A DNA stretch of 64,000 nucleotides, from positions 558,001 to 622,000 of the forward strand of contig NZ_LT575468.1 of NCBI RefSeq assembly GCF_900087055.1, read 5' to 3'. Source of the stretch: Plesiomonas shigelloides. Its GTDB lineage: Bacteria; Pseudomonadota; Gammaproteobacteria; Enterobacterales; CAMTGL01. The translations under genes were made by a program, and so were the position numbers. Numbering within the stretch: the stretch's first letter is position 1; each line of letters opens with the position of its first letter. Positions 43,304 through 54,343 of this stretch are shown here, in pieces. Under the pieces are notes generated by a model. It saw only the letters and a program-made list of their open reading frames with translations. It was not told the origin of the DNA and ran no database searches.

Positions 43304-44209
43304 ATGAATAATAAATGGCCTTCCCTGAAACAACTGCATTATCTTGTTACCCTGCACGACGTGCGCCACTTCAACCGCGCTGCCCGAGCCTGTTACGTTA
43401 GCCAGTCTACGCTAAGCAGCGGCATTCAGAGCCTAGAAGAACGGCTGGGATGTACATTAATTGAACGGGATCACAAATCCTTTATCTTCACCCCCAGTGG
43501 CGAAGAGGTGGTTAAACGCGCCCGTGAACTGTTGGCGCGGACATTAGATTTGACCGATTTTGCCGCTAGCCAAACGGCTGAAATGGAAGGGCAGTTGCGG
43601 GTCGGCTGCATTCCAACCATTGCCCCGTTCTTGTTGTGTGATTTGGTCAAACAGGTGCAACAGCGCTATCCCAAACTGGAGTTGGTATTGCGTGAAGATA
43701 CCACTTCGGTGCTGATTGATGCGCTCAAAGGCGGTCAGCTGGATGTCTTGCTGTTGGCGTTACCGGTGGACATTCATGGCTTGCACAGCCGGATCGTGGG
43801 TCGTGATAAGTTCAAAATGGTGCTGCCCAAAGCGCTGGCTAGCCAATTGCACATGCCATTGGATTTCAATCAGCTGCCGGATGGCTCGGTGTACTTGCTG
43901 GAGCGCGAGCATTGCTTGACCGAGCATGCCTTAACTGCCTGTCATCTGGCTTACAGCGATAAAATCAATCCGTTTACCGCCACCAGTTTGCATACCTTGG
44001 TACAAATGGTGGCCAATGGGTTGGGCACCACCTTTGTGCCGCAAATGGCCATTCGCCAAGGGCTAGTACAAAATCTGGATCTGGTGATCACCGATCCGCC
44101 TCATGCGCCGGCCTACCGTGATATCGGTTTGGTCTGGCGACCGAGCTCCAGCCGCGTTAATACCTTCAGCAAGCTCGGCGAGATAGTCGGTGAGCTGCTA
44201 AACGAATAA
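43304..44209 (+). CDS. oxyR: Peroxide-sensing LysR regulator OxyR (OxyR2-like)
   Basis: OxyR activates antioxidant genes when H2O2 oxidises a cysteine pair. The 301-residue LysR protein has an N-terminal winged helix-turn-helix (FNRAARACYVSQSTLSSGIQSLE) and a C-terminal regulatory domain with Cys204 and Cys213 in HCLTEHALTAC, the same spacing as Cys199/Cys208 of E. coli. Position -2 to the sensing Cys is Glu202, where E. coli OxyR has Gly; Vibrio vulnificus OxyR2 carries Glu at the equivalent position. It is divergent from a peroxiredoxin gene, like OxyR2-Prx2 in vibrios. No good ribosome-binding site is seen at the ATG. Confidence 0.93.
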   Translation: MNNKWPSLKQLHYLVTLHDVRHFNRAARACYVSQSTLSSGIQSLEERLGCTLIERDHKSFIFTPSGEEVVKRARELLARTLDLTDFAASQTAEMEGQLRVGCIPTIAPFLLCDLVKQVQQRYPKLELVLREDTTSVLIDALKGGQLDVLLLALPVDIHGLHSRIVGRDKFKMVLPKALASQLHMPLDFNQLPDGSVYLLEREHCLTEHALTACHLAYSDKINPFTATSLHTLVQMVANGLGTTFVPQMAIRQGLVQNLDLVITDPPHAPAYRDIGLVWRPSSSRVNTFSKLGEIVGELLNE

Positions 44210-44780
44210 AAATCCTGTTGTTTACCTTTACGGCGCAGCAATCCTCTATGCTGGCCGTTGGGCATTTTATTATTCGATGTGCTCGCCGCCGGTATTTACT
44301 TTCAGTCAGCCGGTTTCAGGTTTTTATAGCCTGAAATCGGTGTTGTTCACATTGGTTCGATTTTTTCTCTATAACCCCGCGTTTCGTTGGCTTTTTTTCT
44401 TTTCCTGTCCGAGTCTTTTTGTATTACGCCGTCGTGTACGCGACTGGTGTGTTAGTGTTTTGTAATAAAATAACTGAAAGACTTTCATTTTTGGTGGTGG
44501 GACACGAGAAGCAAAAACGGAAGTCTCTCCCTTTTTAGAGCAATGACTTTATAGGGATATTCAGCATATTCATTTTTTTATCTCGCTGAGCTGAAACCAT
44601 TTTTCAGCAAATTCAAACGATAACTTAAAACGCGATGTTGATTTTTTGTTATCGATTGGTCATTTTGTTGCCATAGGGACACGTCATAATCAGCAGCACT
44701 GGCTCAGTAATTCGAGCGGTGTATCAGCTTAAGCAATACCGGGTGAGTGGTTGCTAATTTACAAATGATAAGGAAAGGGT
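44210..44780. other. oxyR-aceB intergenic region
   Basis: 571 bp with three inverted repeats. CCGGTTTCAGG/CCTGAAATCGG (44310-44340) may end oxyR. TGAAAG-A-CTTTCA (44475-44487) is perfect. GCTGAAA-N5-TTTCAGC (44590-44608) has the size of an IclR site and matches TGGAAATnATTTCCA in part. CATAAT near 44690 is a possible -10. A 62-codon rightward frame rich in Phe/Leu has no ribosome-binding site and is not called. Confidence 0.4.
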
Positions 44781-46391
44781 ATGAGCGGACAACACAATAC
44801 TTCGGCGCAGCACCCGCTGCTGACCTGTACTGAGCCTCTGACCGCAGAGCAGCAGGCCATCCTTACCCCACAGGCATTGGATTTTCTGGCCGAGCTGGTG
44901 ACCCGTTTCGCCCCGCAGGTACCGCAATTGCTGGCGGCCCGTGAAGCGTTCCAAGCGCAGATTGATGCCGGTGCATTGCCTGATTTTCTGCCTGAAACCG
45001 AGCACATTCGCGAAAAAGCCTGGACTATCCGTGGCGTGCCTGCCGATTTGCGCGATCGCCGCGTAGAGATCACCGGCCCTGTTGAACGCAAAATGATCAT
45101 CAATGCCTTAAATGCCAACGTTAAAGTCTTCATGGCGGATTTCGAAGACTCCTTGGCTCCGGCGTGGGATAAAGTGATCCAAGGGCAAATCAACCTGCGC
45201 GATGCAGTGGATGGCACCATTGAATATCGCAGCGAAGAAGGTAAATCCTACCGACTCAATGCCCATCCGGCGGTGCTGATTTGTCGGGTGCGGGGCTTCC
45301 ATCTGCAAGAAAAACATATGCGCTATCAAGGCGAGCCTATTCCCGGCAACCTGTTTGATTTTGCACTCTACTTTTTCCATAACCATCAGCGTTTGCTGGC
45401 CAAAGGCAGCGGCCCGTATTTCTACCTGCCGAAGATGCAGTCATATCACGAAGCTGCATGGTGGAGTGAGGTGTTCAGTTTCGCCGAAGATCATGTCGGC
45501 TTGGCGCGCGGCACCATCAAAGCGACGGCCTTGATCGAGACTCTGCCTGCCGTGTTTCAGATGGATGAGATCCTATATCACCTGCGAGACCACATTGTCG
45601 GCCTGAACTGTGGTCGTTGGGACTACATCTTTAGCTATATCAAAACACTGAAAAATCACCCCGATAAAGTCCTGCCAGATCGCCAAGTGGTGACCATGGA
45701 CAAACCGTTCTTGAGTGCCTATTCGCGCCTACTGATCCGTACCTGTCATCGCCGTGGCGCATTTGCCATGGGCGGTATGGCGGCCTTTATTCCAAGCAAA
45801 GATCCGGCGCGTAATGAGTGGGTGCTGAATAAAGTGCGCGCGGATAAAGAGCTGGAAGCCGGTAATGGACATGACGGCACGTGGGTAGCCCACCCCGGCC
45901 TTGCCGATGTGGCGATGGCAGTGTTCGACCGCGTACTCGATGGCCGCGCCAATCAACTGGATGTGCGCCGCGAGCATGATGAGCCGGTCACTGCGGCGGA
46001 TTTGCTGCAACCTTGTGAGGGCGAGCGTACCGAAGAGGGCATGCGCGCCAATATTCGAGTGGCGGTGCAGTACATCGAGGCGTGGATCTCCGGTAACGGC
46101 TGTGTGCCCATTTACGGTCTGATGGAAGATGCGGCTACCGCTGAGATTTCGCGTACCTCAATTTGGCAGTGGATCCGGCACCAAAAACGCTTAAGTAACG
46201 GCAAGTTGGTGACCAAAGCTTTGTTCAGCGCCATGTTGCGCGAAGAGCTGGCGACCTTACGTGATGAGTTAGGCGCCGAGAAATATGATACAGGTCGCTA
46301 TGAGGAAGCGGCGGCCTTGATGGAGCAAATCACGGTATCGGATGAGCTGGTCAACTTTCTGACTTTGCCTGGCTACCGTTATCTGAACTGA
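44781..46391 (+). CDS. aceB: Malate synthase A
   Basis: AceB condenses glyoxylate with acetyl-CoA to malate in the glyoxylate bypass. The 536-residue protein (533 in E. coli) has the isoform-A length and motifs: FMADFEDSLAPAWDKV, ATALIETLPAVFQMDEI, and GLNCGRWDYIFSYIK, with catalytic Arg, Glu and the terminal acid domain QPCEGERTEEGMRANI. AAGGAAAGGGT precedes the ATG. aceA follows after 63 bp, so the two form an operon. Confidence 0.97.
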   Translation: MSGQHNTSAQHPLLTCTEPLTAEQQAILTPQALDFLAELVTRFAPQVPQLLAAREAFQAQIDAGALPDFLPETEHIREKAWTIRGVPADLRDRRVEITGPVERKMIINALNANVKVFMADFEDSLAPAWDKVIQGQINLRDAVDGTIEYRSEEGKSYRLNAHPAVLICRVRGFHLQEKHMRYQGEPIPGNLFDFALYFFHNHQRLLAKGSGPYFYLPKMQSYHEAAWWSEVFSFAEDHVGLARGTIKATALIETLPAVFQMDEILYHLRDHIVGLNCGRWDYIFSYIKTLKNHPDKVLPDRQVVTMDKPFLSAYSRLLIRTCHRRGAFAMGGMAAFIPSKDPARNEWVLNKVRADKELEAGNGHDGTWVAHPGLADVAMAVFDRVLDGRANQLDVRREHDEPVTAADLLQPCEGERTEEGMRANIRVAVQYIEAWISGNGCVPIYGLMEDAATAEISRTSIWQWIRHQKRLSNGKLVTKALFSAMLREELATLRDELGAEKYDTGRYEEAAALMEQITVSDELVNFLTLPGYRYLN

Positions 46392-46454
46392 GTAATGGAT
46401 TGTAAAGATCCGATAAGCGCCTGACATGAGAACGAAATAAGAGGGAGTTTGACC

Positions 46455-47765
46455 ATGAGCATGACACGCGAACAGCAGATCGCTGCACTGGAAAAAGACT
46501 GGAAAGAAAACCCGCGCTGGCAAGGGATCCGCCGTCCTTACACTGCGGCGGAAGTGGTGAACCTGCGTGGCTCGTTTGTGCCTGAGCATTCACTGGCGCA
46601 GCGTGGAGCCGAGAAACTGTGGCGTCTGGTCAACGGCGAAGCCAAGAAAGGCTATGTCAACAGTCTGGGCGCGCTGACCGGTGGTCAGGCGGTGCAACAA
46701 GCCAAAGCGGGCATCGAAGCGGTGTACTTATCTGGCTGGCAGGTGGCGGCAGATGCCAACTTAGCCTCATCCATGTACCCAGATCAATCACTGTATCCGG
46801 CTAACTCTGTGCCAGCGGTGGTGCAGCGTATCAATAACTCCTTCCGCCGCGCCGATCAAATTCAGTGGGCGAACGGCATTGGTCCGGGGGATGCCGGTTA
46901 TACCGATTATTTCCTGCCCATTGTCGCGGATGCAGAAGCCGGTTTCGGCGGCGTGCTGAATGCGTTTGAACTGATGAAATCGATGATCGAAGCGGGCGCC
47001 GGTGCGGTGCACTTTGAAGATCAGTTAGCGTCGGTGAAAAAATGCGGCCATATGGGCGGCAAGGTGCTGGTACCAACCCAAGAAGCGATCCAAAAGCTGG
47101 TGGCCGCACGTTTGGCGGCGGACACCTGCGGCGTGCCAACTCTGCTGGTGGCGCGTACCGATGCCGATGCGGCGGATCTGCTGACTTCGGATTGCGATCC
47201 GTATGACAGCGATTTTATTACCGGTGAGCGTACCAGTGAAGGCTTCTACCGTACTCGCGCCGGCATCGATCAGGCAATCAGCCGTGCTCTGGCTTATGCG
47301 CCGTATGCAGATATGGTGTGGTGTGAAACGTCTAAACCGGATCTGGAGCAAGCGCGTAAGTTTGCCGACGCGGTGCATGCTAAGTTCCCAGGTAAATTGC
47401 TGGCGTATAACTGTTCGCCATCGTTTAACTGGAAGAAGAATTTGGACGACGCCACTATCGCGCGCTTCCAACAAGCGCTGTCAGACATGGGCTATAAATA
47501 CCAGTTCATCACGCTGGCGGGGATCCACAGCATGTGGTTCAACATGTTCGATCTGGCCCATGCTTACGCACAGGGCGAGGGCATGCGTCACTACGTGGAA
47601 AAAGTGCAGCAGCCGGAGTTTGCCTGTGCCGACAAGGGCTATACCTTCGTGGCGCACCAGCAAGAGGTGGGCACCGGTTACTTTGATAAGGTGACCAACG
47701 TGATCCAAGGCGGTCAGTCATCAGTGACTGCGCTGACGGGCTCAACCGAAGAAGATCAGTTCTAA
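46455..47765 (+). CDS. aceA: Isocitrate lyase
   Basis: AceA cleaves isocitrate to glyoxylate and succinate. I start at ATG 46455 (GAGGGAG seven bases upstream; 436 residues against 434 in E. coli); a TTG two codons earlier and an ATG two codons later are alternatives. The active-site loop KKCGHMGGK with the catalytic Cys is present, as are [31 protein letters not shown] and [15 protein letters not shown]. aceK, which completes this operon in E. coli, is absent: a terminator follows 80 bp after the stop. Confidence 0.97.
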   Translation: MSMTREQQIAALEKDWKENPRWQGIRRPYTAAEVVNLRGSFVPEHSLAQRGAEKLWRLVNGEAKKGYVNSLGALTGGQAVQQAKAGIEAVYLSGWQVAADANLASSMYPDQSLYPANSVPAVVQRINNSFRRADQIQWANGIGPGDAGYTDYFLPIVADAEAGFGGVLNAFELMKSMIEAGAGAVHFEDQLASVKKCGHMGGKVLVPTQEAIQKLVAARLAADTCGVPTLLVARTDADAADLLTSDCDPYDSDFITGERTSEGFYRTRAGIDQAISRALAYAPYADMVWCETSKPDLEQARKFADAVHAKFPGKLLAYNCSPSFNWKKNLDDATIARFQQALSDMGYKYQFITLAGIHSMWFNMFDLAHAYAQGEGMRHYVEKVQQPEFACADKGYTFVAHQQEVGTGYFDKVTNVIQGGQSSVTALTGSTEEDQF

Positions 47766-47844
47766 GGTGAGGCCTCCTCTCTGCGGGTAATGCGGCAGTT
47801 GGGATACGGAAAAACAGGCTATACCGAAAATCAAACCTAAAACG

Positions 47845-47874
47845 AAAAGGAGAAGCATAGGCTTCTCCTTTTTT
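47845..47874 (+). terminator. aceBA terminator
   Basis: A 12-bp stem AAAAGGAGAAGC/GCTTCTCCTTTT with loop ATAG and a T6 tail. Confidence 0.92.
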
Positions 47875-47947
47875 GTGTATTTTCTTTGTGTGCTTTCGCT
47901 GGAACAGTCGTTTGAATTGAGGCGTCGATAATCCTGCAACGCCGGAC

Positions 47948-48469
47948 TTACTCGTCGCCGTTATTGGTACGCACCTGTGGAGTAAGATCAACGGATAAGC
48001 CATTGAGGCTGTCGTCATCCAACTCATCTTGCTCTGGCGGATCGGTTTCCTCTTCCAGCTCCAGCAGATGAATCGCCACCGCCACGAAATCGGAATCGGT
48101 AATGATCCCCACCAGTTTGCTTTGTTCGGTAACCGGCAGACAGCCGATCCGGTGTTTAAACAGGATCTGCGCTGCGGCGCGAATACCGGCATGCAGATCG
48201 ATAGTCAGCACTCGGGTTCGCATCAGCTCGCCAAGCTGGATCTCATTCTCCTGCTCAATGCGCCGATTCTCGCTTAACGACAGTAGGCAAGATGTCTGCG
48301 CCGCCAGAATGTCGCGCTGGGTGATCAGCCCGATTAATTGCATCTCGTCATCCACGATTGGGATGTGCCGGATCCTGTGCTGAGCCATCAGCACGCGGGC
48401 ATCGGTGAGACTGTTATCAGCCCGCAAAGTGTACGGATTAGATGTCATGATATCGCCGATAAGCAGCAT
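47948..48469 (-). CDS. CBS-domain-pair protein
   Basis: A 173-residue cytoplasmic protein consisting of one Bateman module. CBS1 covers about residues 5-60 (IMTSNPYTLRADNSLTDARVLM, RHIPIVDDEMQLIGLITQRDI). CBS2 covers about 80-140 (LMRTRVLTIDLHAGIRAA, IGCLPVTEQSKLVGIITDSDF). An acidic tail of about 35 residues follows. Such modules bind adenine nucleotides or similar ligands; the partner here cannot be read. GGAGG lies seven bases before the ATG. It stands alone, convergent with aceBA and divergent from the protease gene. Confidence 0.9.
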   Translation of the reverse strand: MLLIGDIMTSNPYTLRADNSLTDARVLMAQHRIRHIPIVDDEMQLIGLITQRDILAAQTSCLLSLSENRRIEQENEIQLGELMRTRVLTIDLHAGIRAAAQILFKHRIGCLPVTEQSKLVGIITDSDFVAVAIHLLELEEETDPPEQDELDDDSLNGLSVDLTPQVRTNNGDE

Positions 48470-48654
48470 GATAGCCCTCCTCCGGATTTAACTGCGCATA
48501 CCGCAACCGTAACGCAACACAGGAAAAATGCCTGCGAAGTGAATCAAATATCCTTTAACAATCTCGCCCAAGCCGAGAAAGATTGCATAAACTCGCGGTG
48601 AGTGTTTTTTAACCGTATCGCAGAGTGCAGGATAAGTACAGGCAGGGACGAAGG

Positions 48655-49710
48655 ATGGGGTGTCAACATACACGGGCAATCAACAACGGGTGCATCAGCA
48701 TGTTGGCTATGCTGATGTTAGGCATGACGCCAGCGCAGACGTTCGCACAAACAGTTACTCCAGAAGCGCCGAGCGTACGGGTGATTGGCGGGCAAGATGT
48801 CGCTTCAGTACATACCTACCCGTGGATGGGGTTGCTGCAGGTGCGTAAAACCACTGCGGATCAAACCAGCCAATTGCTGTGTGGTGCCTCGTTTATCAAT
48901 TCTGGTTGGGTACTGACCGCTGCCCACTGTGTGGCGGATAAAACGTGGCTGGCCGGAGCCAGCGATGTCAGTGTATTTGCCGGTCAGGTGGATAAAGACC
49001 GTTTTACACCTGCCGATGAGCATCCTGCAGCGCAAGTGTATGTGCACCGTGACTACAATCCTGATAGCCAGCTGAATGACATTGCGCTGATCCGGTTATC
49101 GGTCAGCTATACCGGTGGCACATTGGCGTTAGCCAATGAAGCGCAATCTCAGCATGCGTTGGTTACACCACAAGGTTTGCGCATTCTCGGCTGGGGCAAA
49201 ACGTCGAATAGCGCGACCCAAGGCAGTACCGTTTTGCAAACGGCACTGTTAAATCCTATCGATGCGCAAGTCTGCCAGACGGCATGGCCGGGATTACCCG
49301 ATAGCGCGTTTTGTGCGAAAGGGGATGAGGTCAGTGCGGGTTCAGGGCAATATGTGGATAGCTGTTTTGGTGACAGTGGCGGCCCACTTATCAGTGAAAC
49401 AGGCTCCAGTGTACAGGTCGGGATTGTCAGTTTCGGTACGCAAAATTGCGGCACTAACGTCCCCTCGGTGTATACCCGCATCACCTCGTATTTGAGTTGG
49501 ATCAGCGGAATTCAAGATGGCAGCATTACCGAGGTGTATGCACCCAGTGGCGGTAGCGGCGGTGGTACCGTTACGCCGCCGACCACCGATAATTGCCAGA
49601 TTGGTGGCGGGATCGAGTGTGGCCCCGGTGAAGGTGGTGGCAGTTTCCCGCTGTGGATCGCCCTGTTTTTGCCGCTGATTTATGTTTTACGGCGAAGAAA
49701 GCACGCATAA
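48655..49710 (+). CDS. Secreted trypsin-like serine protease with GlyGly-CTERM tail
   Basis: An S1-family endopeptidase. I start at ATG 48655 (AGGGA seven bases upstream; 351 residues). A signal peptide ends near TFAQ (29-32). A short propeptide ends at Arg42, just before VIGG, the activation site. The triad is His91 (LTAAHC), Asp142 (NDIALI) and Ser241 (GDSGGP); Asp235, six residues before the Ser, predicts cleavage after Arg/Lys. A Gly/Thr/Pro linker leads to GEGGGS, a hydrophobic helix (FPLWIALFLPLIYVL) and RRRK: a GlyGly-CTERM sorting signal, processed by rhombosortase in vibrios. No rhombosortase gene is in this window. Confidence 0.93.
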   Translation: MGCQHTRAINNGCISMLAMLMLGMTPAQTFAQTVTPEAPSVRVIGGQDVASVHTYPWMGLLQVRKTTADQTSQLLCGASFINSGWVLTAAHCVADKTWLAGASDVSVFAGQVDKDRFTPADEHPAAQVYVHRDYNPDSQLNDIALIRLSVSYTGGTLALANEAQSQHALVTPQGLRILGWGKTSNSATQGSTVLQTALLNPIDAQVCQTAWPGLPDSAFCAKGDEVSAGSGQYVDSCFGDSGGPLISETGSSVQVGIVSFGTQNCGTNVPSVYTRITSYLSWISGIQDGSITEVYAPSGGSGGGTVTPPTTDNCQIGGGIECGPGEGGGSFPLWIALFLPLIYVLRRRKHA

Positions 49711-49775
49711 CAACTTGAAGACACCGGCAGGCGGCTCTAGACTAGCCGCCTGTTTATCTCTGCCCGGTGTTGGTT

Positions 49776-50822
49776 ATGCGAGTTGCTGATTTTTCCTTTT
49801 CCCTGCCTGAAACGCTGATTGCGCGCTATCCGCAACCTGAGCGTACTTCTAGCCGCCTGTTGTCATTAGACGGCAATAGTGGCGCGTTAACCCACGGCAC
49901 CTTTGCCGATGTGGTCGACAAAATTCAGCCTGGCGATCTGGTGGTCTTCAACAATACTCGGGTAATTCCGGCGCGTATGTTTGGCCGTAAAGTCTCTGGC
50001 GGTAAGCTGGAAGTGTTGGTTGAACGCGTACTGGATGACAAACGTATTCTGGCGCATGTGCGCGCGTCGAAAGCACCGAAGCCGGGTACTGAGCTGTTGC
50101 TGGGCGAAGATGAAAGTGTGCGCGCTACTATGCTGGCGCGTCACGATGCGCTGTTTGAAATCGGTTTTGATGACGAGCGCAATGTCTTTGCTATTTTAGA
50201 TGCGATCGGCCACATGCCGCTGCCGCCGTATATCGACCGTCCGGATGAGGACAGCGATAAAGAGCGCTATCAAACCGTATACAACAAAAAGCCCGGTGCG
50301 GTGGCTGCACCGACCGCCGGTCTGCACTTCGATGAGCAGTTGCTGGAAAAACTGCACGCCAAAGGCGTGGAGTTTGCTTTTGTCACTTTGCATGTCGGCG
50401 CGGGTACCTTCCAACCGGTGCGCGTTGATACCATTGAAGAGCACCACATGCACTCTGAGTACGCCGAAGTGCCACAAGAGGTGGTGGATGCTGTACTGGC
50501 TTGTAAAGCGCGTGGTAACCGCGTAATTGCTGTCGGCACTACCTCGGTGCGTTCACTGGAAAGTGCGGCACGCGCCGCCGGCGAGAGCGCCATCATTGCG
50601 CCGTTCCATCGTGATACCGATATCTTTATCTATCCTGGTTATCAATTCAAAGTGGTGGATGCACTGATCACCAACTTCCACCTGCCAGAATCTACCTTGA
50701 TTATGTTGGTGTCTGCCTTTGCTGGTTATGAGCATGTCATGCATGCTTATCAAGAAGCTGTGGCGAACCAATATCGCTTTTTCAGTTATGGTGATGCGAT
50801 GTTTATCACGCGTCAGGCATAA
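49776..50822 (+). CDS. queA: S-adenosylmethionine:tRNA ribosyltransferase-isomerase QueA
   Basis: QueA moves the ribosyl part of SAM onto 7-aminomethyl-7-deazaguanine in tRNA, giving epoxyqueuosine. The ATG giving [15 protein letters not shown] matches the family start (348 residues; 356 in E. coli, whose extra C-terminal residues are missing here); a GTG three codons earlier is unlikely. Conserved: [46 protein letters not shown] and [11 protein letters not shown], then [19 protein letters not shown]. It is followed by tgt, the previous enzyme of the queuosine pathway, in the E. coli order. Confidence 0.97.
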   Translation: MRVADFSFSLPETLIARYPQPERTSSRLLSLDGNSGALTHGTFADVVDKIQPGDLVVFNNTRVIPARMFGRKVSGGKLEVLVERVLDDKRILAHVRASKAPKPGTELLLGEDESVRATMLARHDALFEIGFDDERNVFAILDAIGHMPLPPYIDRPDEDSDKERYQTVYNKKPGAVAAPTAGLHFDEQLLEKLHAKGVEFAFVTLHVGAGTFQPVRVDTIEEHHMHSEYAEVPQEVVDAVLACKARGNRVIAVGTTSVRSLESAARAAGESAIIAPFHRDTDIFIYPGYQFKVVDALITNFHLPESTLIMLVSAFAGYEHVMHAYQEAVANQYRFFSYGDAMFITRQA

Positions 50823-50888
50823 TTGAGCAATAAGGCCGACGTGGGCGCTACTGCATACCGTCAGCGGGCGCGACGTCTGGCCGGATAA

Positions 50889-52091
<1,203 letters not shown>

Positions 52092-52109
52092 ATAGAGGAA
52101 TATTCACCG

Positions 52110-52445
52110 ATGAGTCTGTTCATTTCTGACGCTTATGCGGCCGCCGGTGCCCCGGCACAAGGAAGCAGCCTGCAGCTGATTTTTATGCTGGTAATTTTTG
52201 GCCTGATTTTCTATTTCATGATTTACCGCCCACAGGCAAAACGCACCAAAGAACACCGCAACCTGATGGAATCCATCAGCAAAGGTGATGAAGTGCTGAC
52301 TAACGGTGGCCTGATCGGTCGTGTGACTAAAACCAGCGCAGAATCCGGTTATCTGGTGATCGCTCTGAATGACACCACCGAAGTAACCATCAAGAAAGAC
52401 TTCGTGACTGCGGTACTGCCAAAAGGCACGATGAAGTCCCTGTAA
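52110..52445 (+). CDS. yajC: Sec translocon accessory protein YajC
   Basis: YajC associates with SecDF and SecYEG in the inner membrane; it is dispensable in E. coli. The 111-residue protein (110 in E. coli) has a short periplasmic N-terminus (FISDAYAAAGAPAQGSS), one membrane helix (LQLIFMLVIFGLIFYFMIY) followed by RPQAKRTKEH, and a cytoplasmic domain with DEVLTNGGLIGRV. AGAGGAA precedes the ATG. It is 18 bp from tgt and 27 bp from secD. Confidence 0.97.
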   Translation: MSLFISDAYAAAGAPAQGSSLQLIFMLVIFGLIFYFMIYRPQAKRTKEHRNLMESISKGDEVLTNGGLIGRVTKTSAESGYLVIALNDTTEVTIKKDFVTAVLPKGTMKSL

Positions 52446-52472
52446 TTTCCATACTTCCCTAAGGGGACCGTC

Positions 52473-54332
52473 GTGTTAAACCGTTATCCTTTGTGGAAGT
52501 ATCTGATGGTGGCCTTCGTGGTCACCATCGGTGCGTTATACGCACTTCCAAATATTTATGGCGAAGACCCGGCAATCCAAATTTCGGGTGTTCGTGGCGC
52601 GTCAACCGACATGCAAACGCTGGACAAGGTTAAAGACCTGCTGGCGGAGAAAAAACTTCCGGTTAAAGCCATTGCTCTGGAAAACGGCACCGTTCTGGTA
52701 CGCTTCAAAGATACCGATGAACAGCTGGCTGCCCGTGATCTGGTGGCGGACGCGCTGGGAGACAAATTCACTGTAGCCCTGAACCTGGCACCTTCCACCC
52801 CGCGTTGGTTGGAAGATATCGGTGCTAACCCGATGAAACTGGGTCTGGACCTGCGTGGTGGTGTGCACTTCCTGATGGAAGTGGATATGGATGCCGCCAT
52901 GGGCAAACTGCAGGAGCAAACTGCAGACAGCTTCCGTTCTGAACTGCGTGAAAAACGCATCCGCTATTCTTCCGTGCGTAAACTGGACTCCGGTACTGCC
53001 GTGGGCGCTGTTGAAGTGCGCTTCCGCTCCCCTGAAGAGCTGACTGCGGCACTGGACTACCTGCAACCGCTGCACCGTGATCTGACCTTCACCGCGATGG
53101 GTGATACCGCCTTTATCGCGCAGCTGAGCGAAGCGCGCCTGAAAGAAGCCCGTGAATACGCGGTACAGCAAAACATCACTATTTTGCGTAACCGTGTGAA
53201 CGAGCTGGGTGTTGCCGAGCCAATTGTGCAGCGTCAAGGCGCGAGCCGGATTGTGGTGGAGCTGCCAGGTATTCAAGATACGGCGCGCGCCAAAGAGATC
53301 TTGGGTGCTACCGCGACGCTGGAATTCCGTTTGGTGAACAACCAAGCCGATCTGCAAGCGGCAGTCAGTGGCCGTGTGCCTGGTGACTCCGAGCTGCAGT
53401 ACATGCGTGATGGTCGCCCAGTTCTGTTGTACAAGAAAGTGGTACTGACCGGTGACCATATCACCGATTCCAGCTCCAGCTCTGACGAGTACAACCGTCC
53501 GCAGGTGAACATTTCTCTGGACAGCGAAGGCGGCACTAAGATGGCCAACTTCACCAAGGACAACATCGGTAAACCGATGGCGACCTTGTTCAGTGAATAC
53601 AAAGACAGCGGCAAGCGTGACGCTAACGGCAAAGTGATTTTGGTCAAGCATGATGAAGTCATCAACATGGCGACCATTCAGTCCCGTTTGGGCCGTAGCT
53701 TCCGTATCACCGGTATTGATAGCCAAGCCGAAGCGCATAACCTGTCGCTGCTGCTGCGTGCAGGTGCCTTGATTGCGCCAATCCAGATCGTTGAAGAACG
53801 TACCATCGGCCCATCTTTGGGTGCGCAGAACATTCAGCAAGGTCTGGATGCCTGTATGTGGGGTCTGGCGGCGGTGGTGATCTTCATGGGTATTTACTAT
53901 CGCAAGTTTGGTCTGATTGCGATCAGTGCGCTGCTGGCTAACTTGGTGCTGATTGTCGGTATCATGTCTATGCTGCCGGGGGCGACGCTGACCATGCCGG
54001 GGATTGCCGGTATTGTGTTGACCGTGGGGATGGCGGTAGACGCCAACGTACTGATCTTTGAGCGGATCCGCGAAGAGATGCGTAATGGCCGCTCGGTGCA
54101 GCAGGCGATTAACGAAGGTTACAGCAATGCGTTCTCCAGTATTGCCGATGCCAACGTGACCACCCTGATCACCGCGCTGATCCTGTACGCAGTCGGTACG
54201 GGTCCAGTGAAAGGCTTTGCCATCACCTTGAGTATTGGTATTGCGACCTCAATGTTCACGGCGATCATCGGTACCCGTGCGATCGTGAACTTCCTGTACG
54301 GCGGCAAGCGCATTACTAAGCTGTCTATCTAA
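52473..54332 (+). CDS. secD: Protein translocase subunit SecD
   Basis: SecD, with SecF, uses the proton-motive force to pull preproteins through at the periplasmic side. The 619-residue protein (615 in E. coli) starts with GTG, as in E. coli, after AAGGGGA. Membrane helix 1 is [18 protein letters not shown] large periplasmic P1 domain follows, with the hallmark [16 protein letters not shown]. Five C-terminal helices include [19 protein letters not shown] and [21 protein letters not shown], an RND-type segment with the conserved Asp. secF follows after 11 bp. Confidence 0.97.
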   Translation: MLNRYPLWKYLMVAFVVTIGALYALPNIYGEDPAIQISGVRGASTDMQTLDKVKDLLAEKKLPVKAIALENGTVLVRFKDTDEQLAARDLVADALGDKFTVALNLAPSTPRWLEDIGANPMKLGLDLRGGVHFLMEVDMDAAMGKLQEQTADSFRSELREKRIRYSSVRKLDSGTAVGAVEVRFRSPEELTAALDYLQPLHRDLTFTAMGDTAFIAQLSEARLKEAREYAVQQNITILRNRVNELGVAEPIVQRQGASRIVVELPGIQDTARAKEILGATATLEFRLVNNQADLQAAVSGRVPGDSELQYMRDGRPVLLYKKVVLTGDHITDSSSSSDEYNRPQVNISLDSEGGTKMANFTKDNIGKPMATLFSEYKDSGKRDANGKVILVKHDEVINMATIQSRLGRSFRITGIDSQAEAHNLSLLLRAGALIAPIQIVEERTIGPSLGAQNIQQGLDACMWGLAAVVIFMGIYYRKFGLIAISALLANLVLIVGIMSMLPGATLTMPGIAGIVLTVGMAVDANVLIFERIREEMRNGRSVQQAINEGYSNAFSSIADANVTTLITALILYAVGTGPVKGFAITLSIGIATSMFTAIIGTRAIVNFLYGGKRITKLSI

Positions 54333-54343
54333 GGAGTACAGAC

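Noticed and set aside
44277..44465. Rightward Phe/Leu-rich 62-codon frame upstream of aceB
   Set aside because: T-rich DNA produces such frames by chance; no ribosome-binding site.
52602..53840. Leftward 412-codon frame opposite secD
   Set aside because: Antisense shadow; secD is unambiguous and no independent signals exist.
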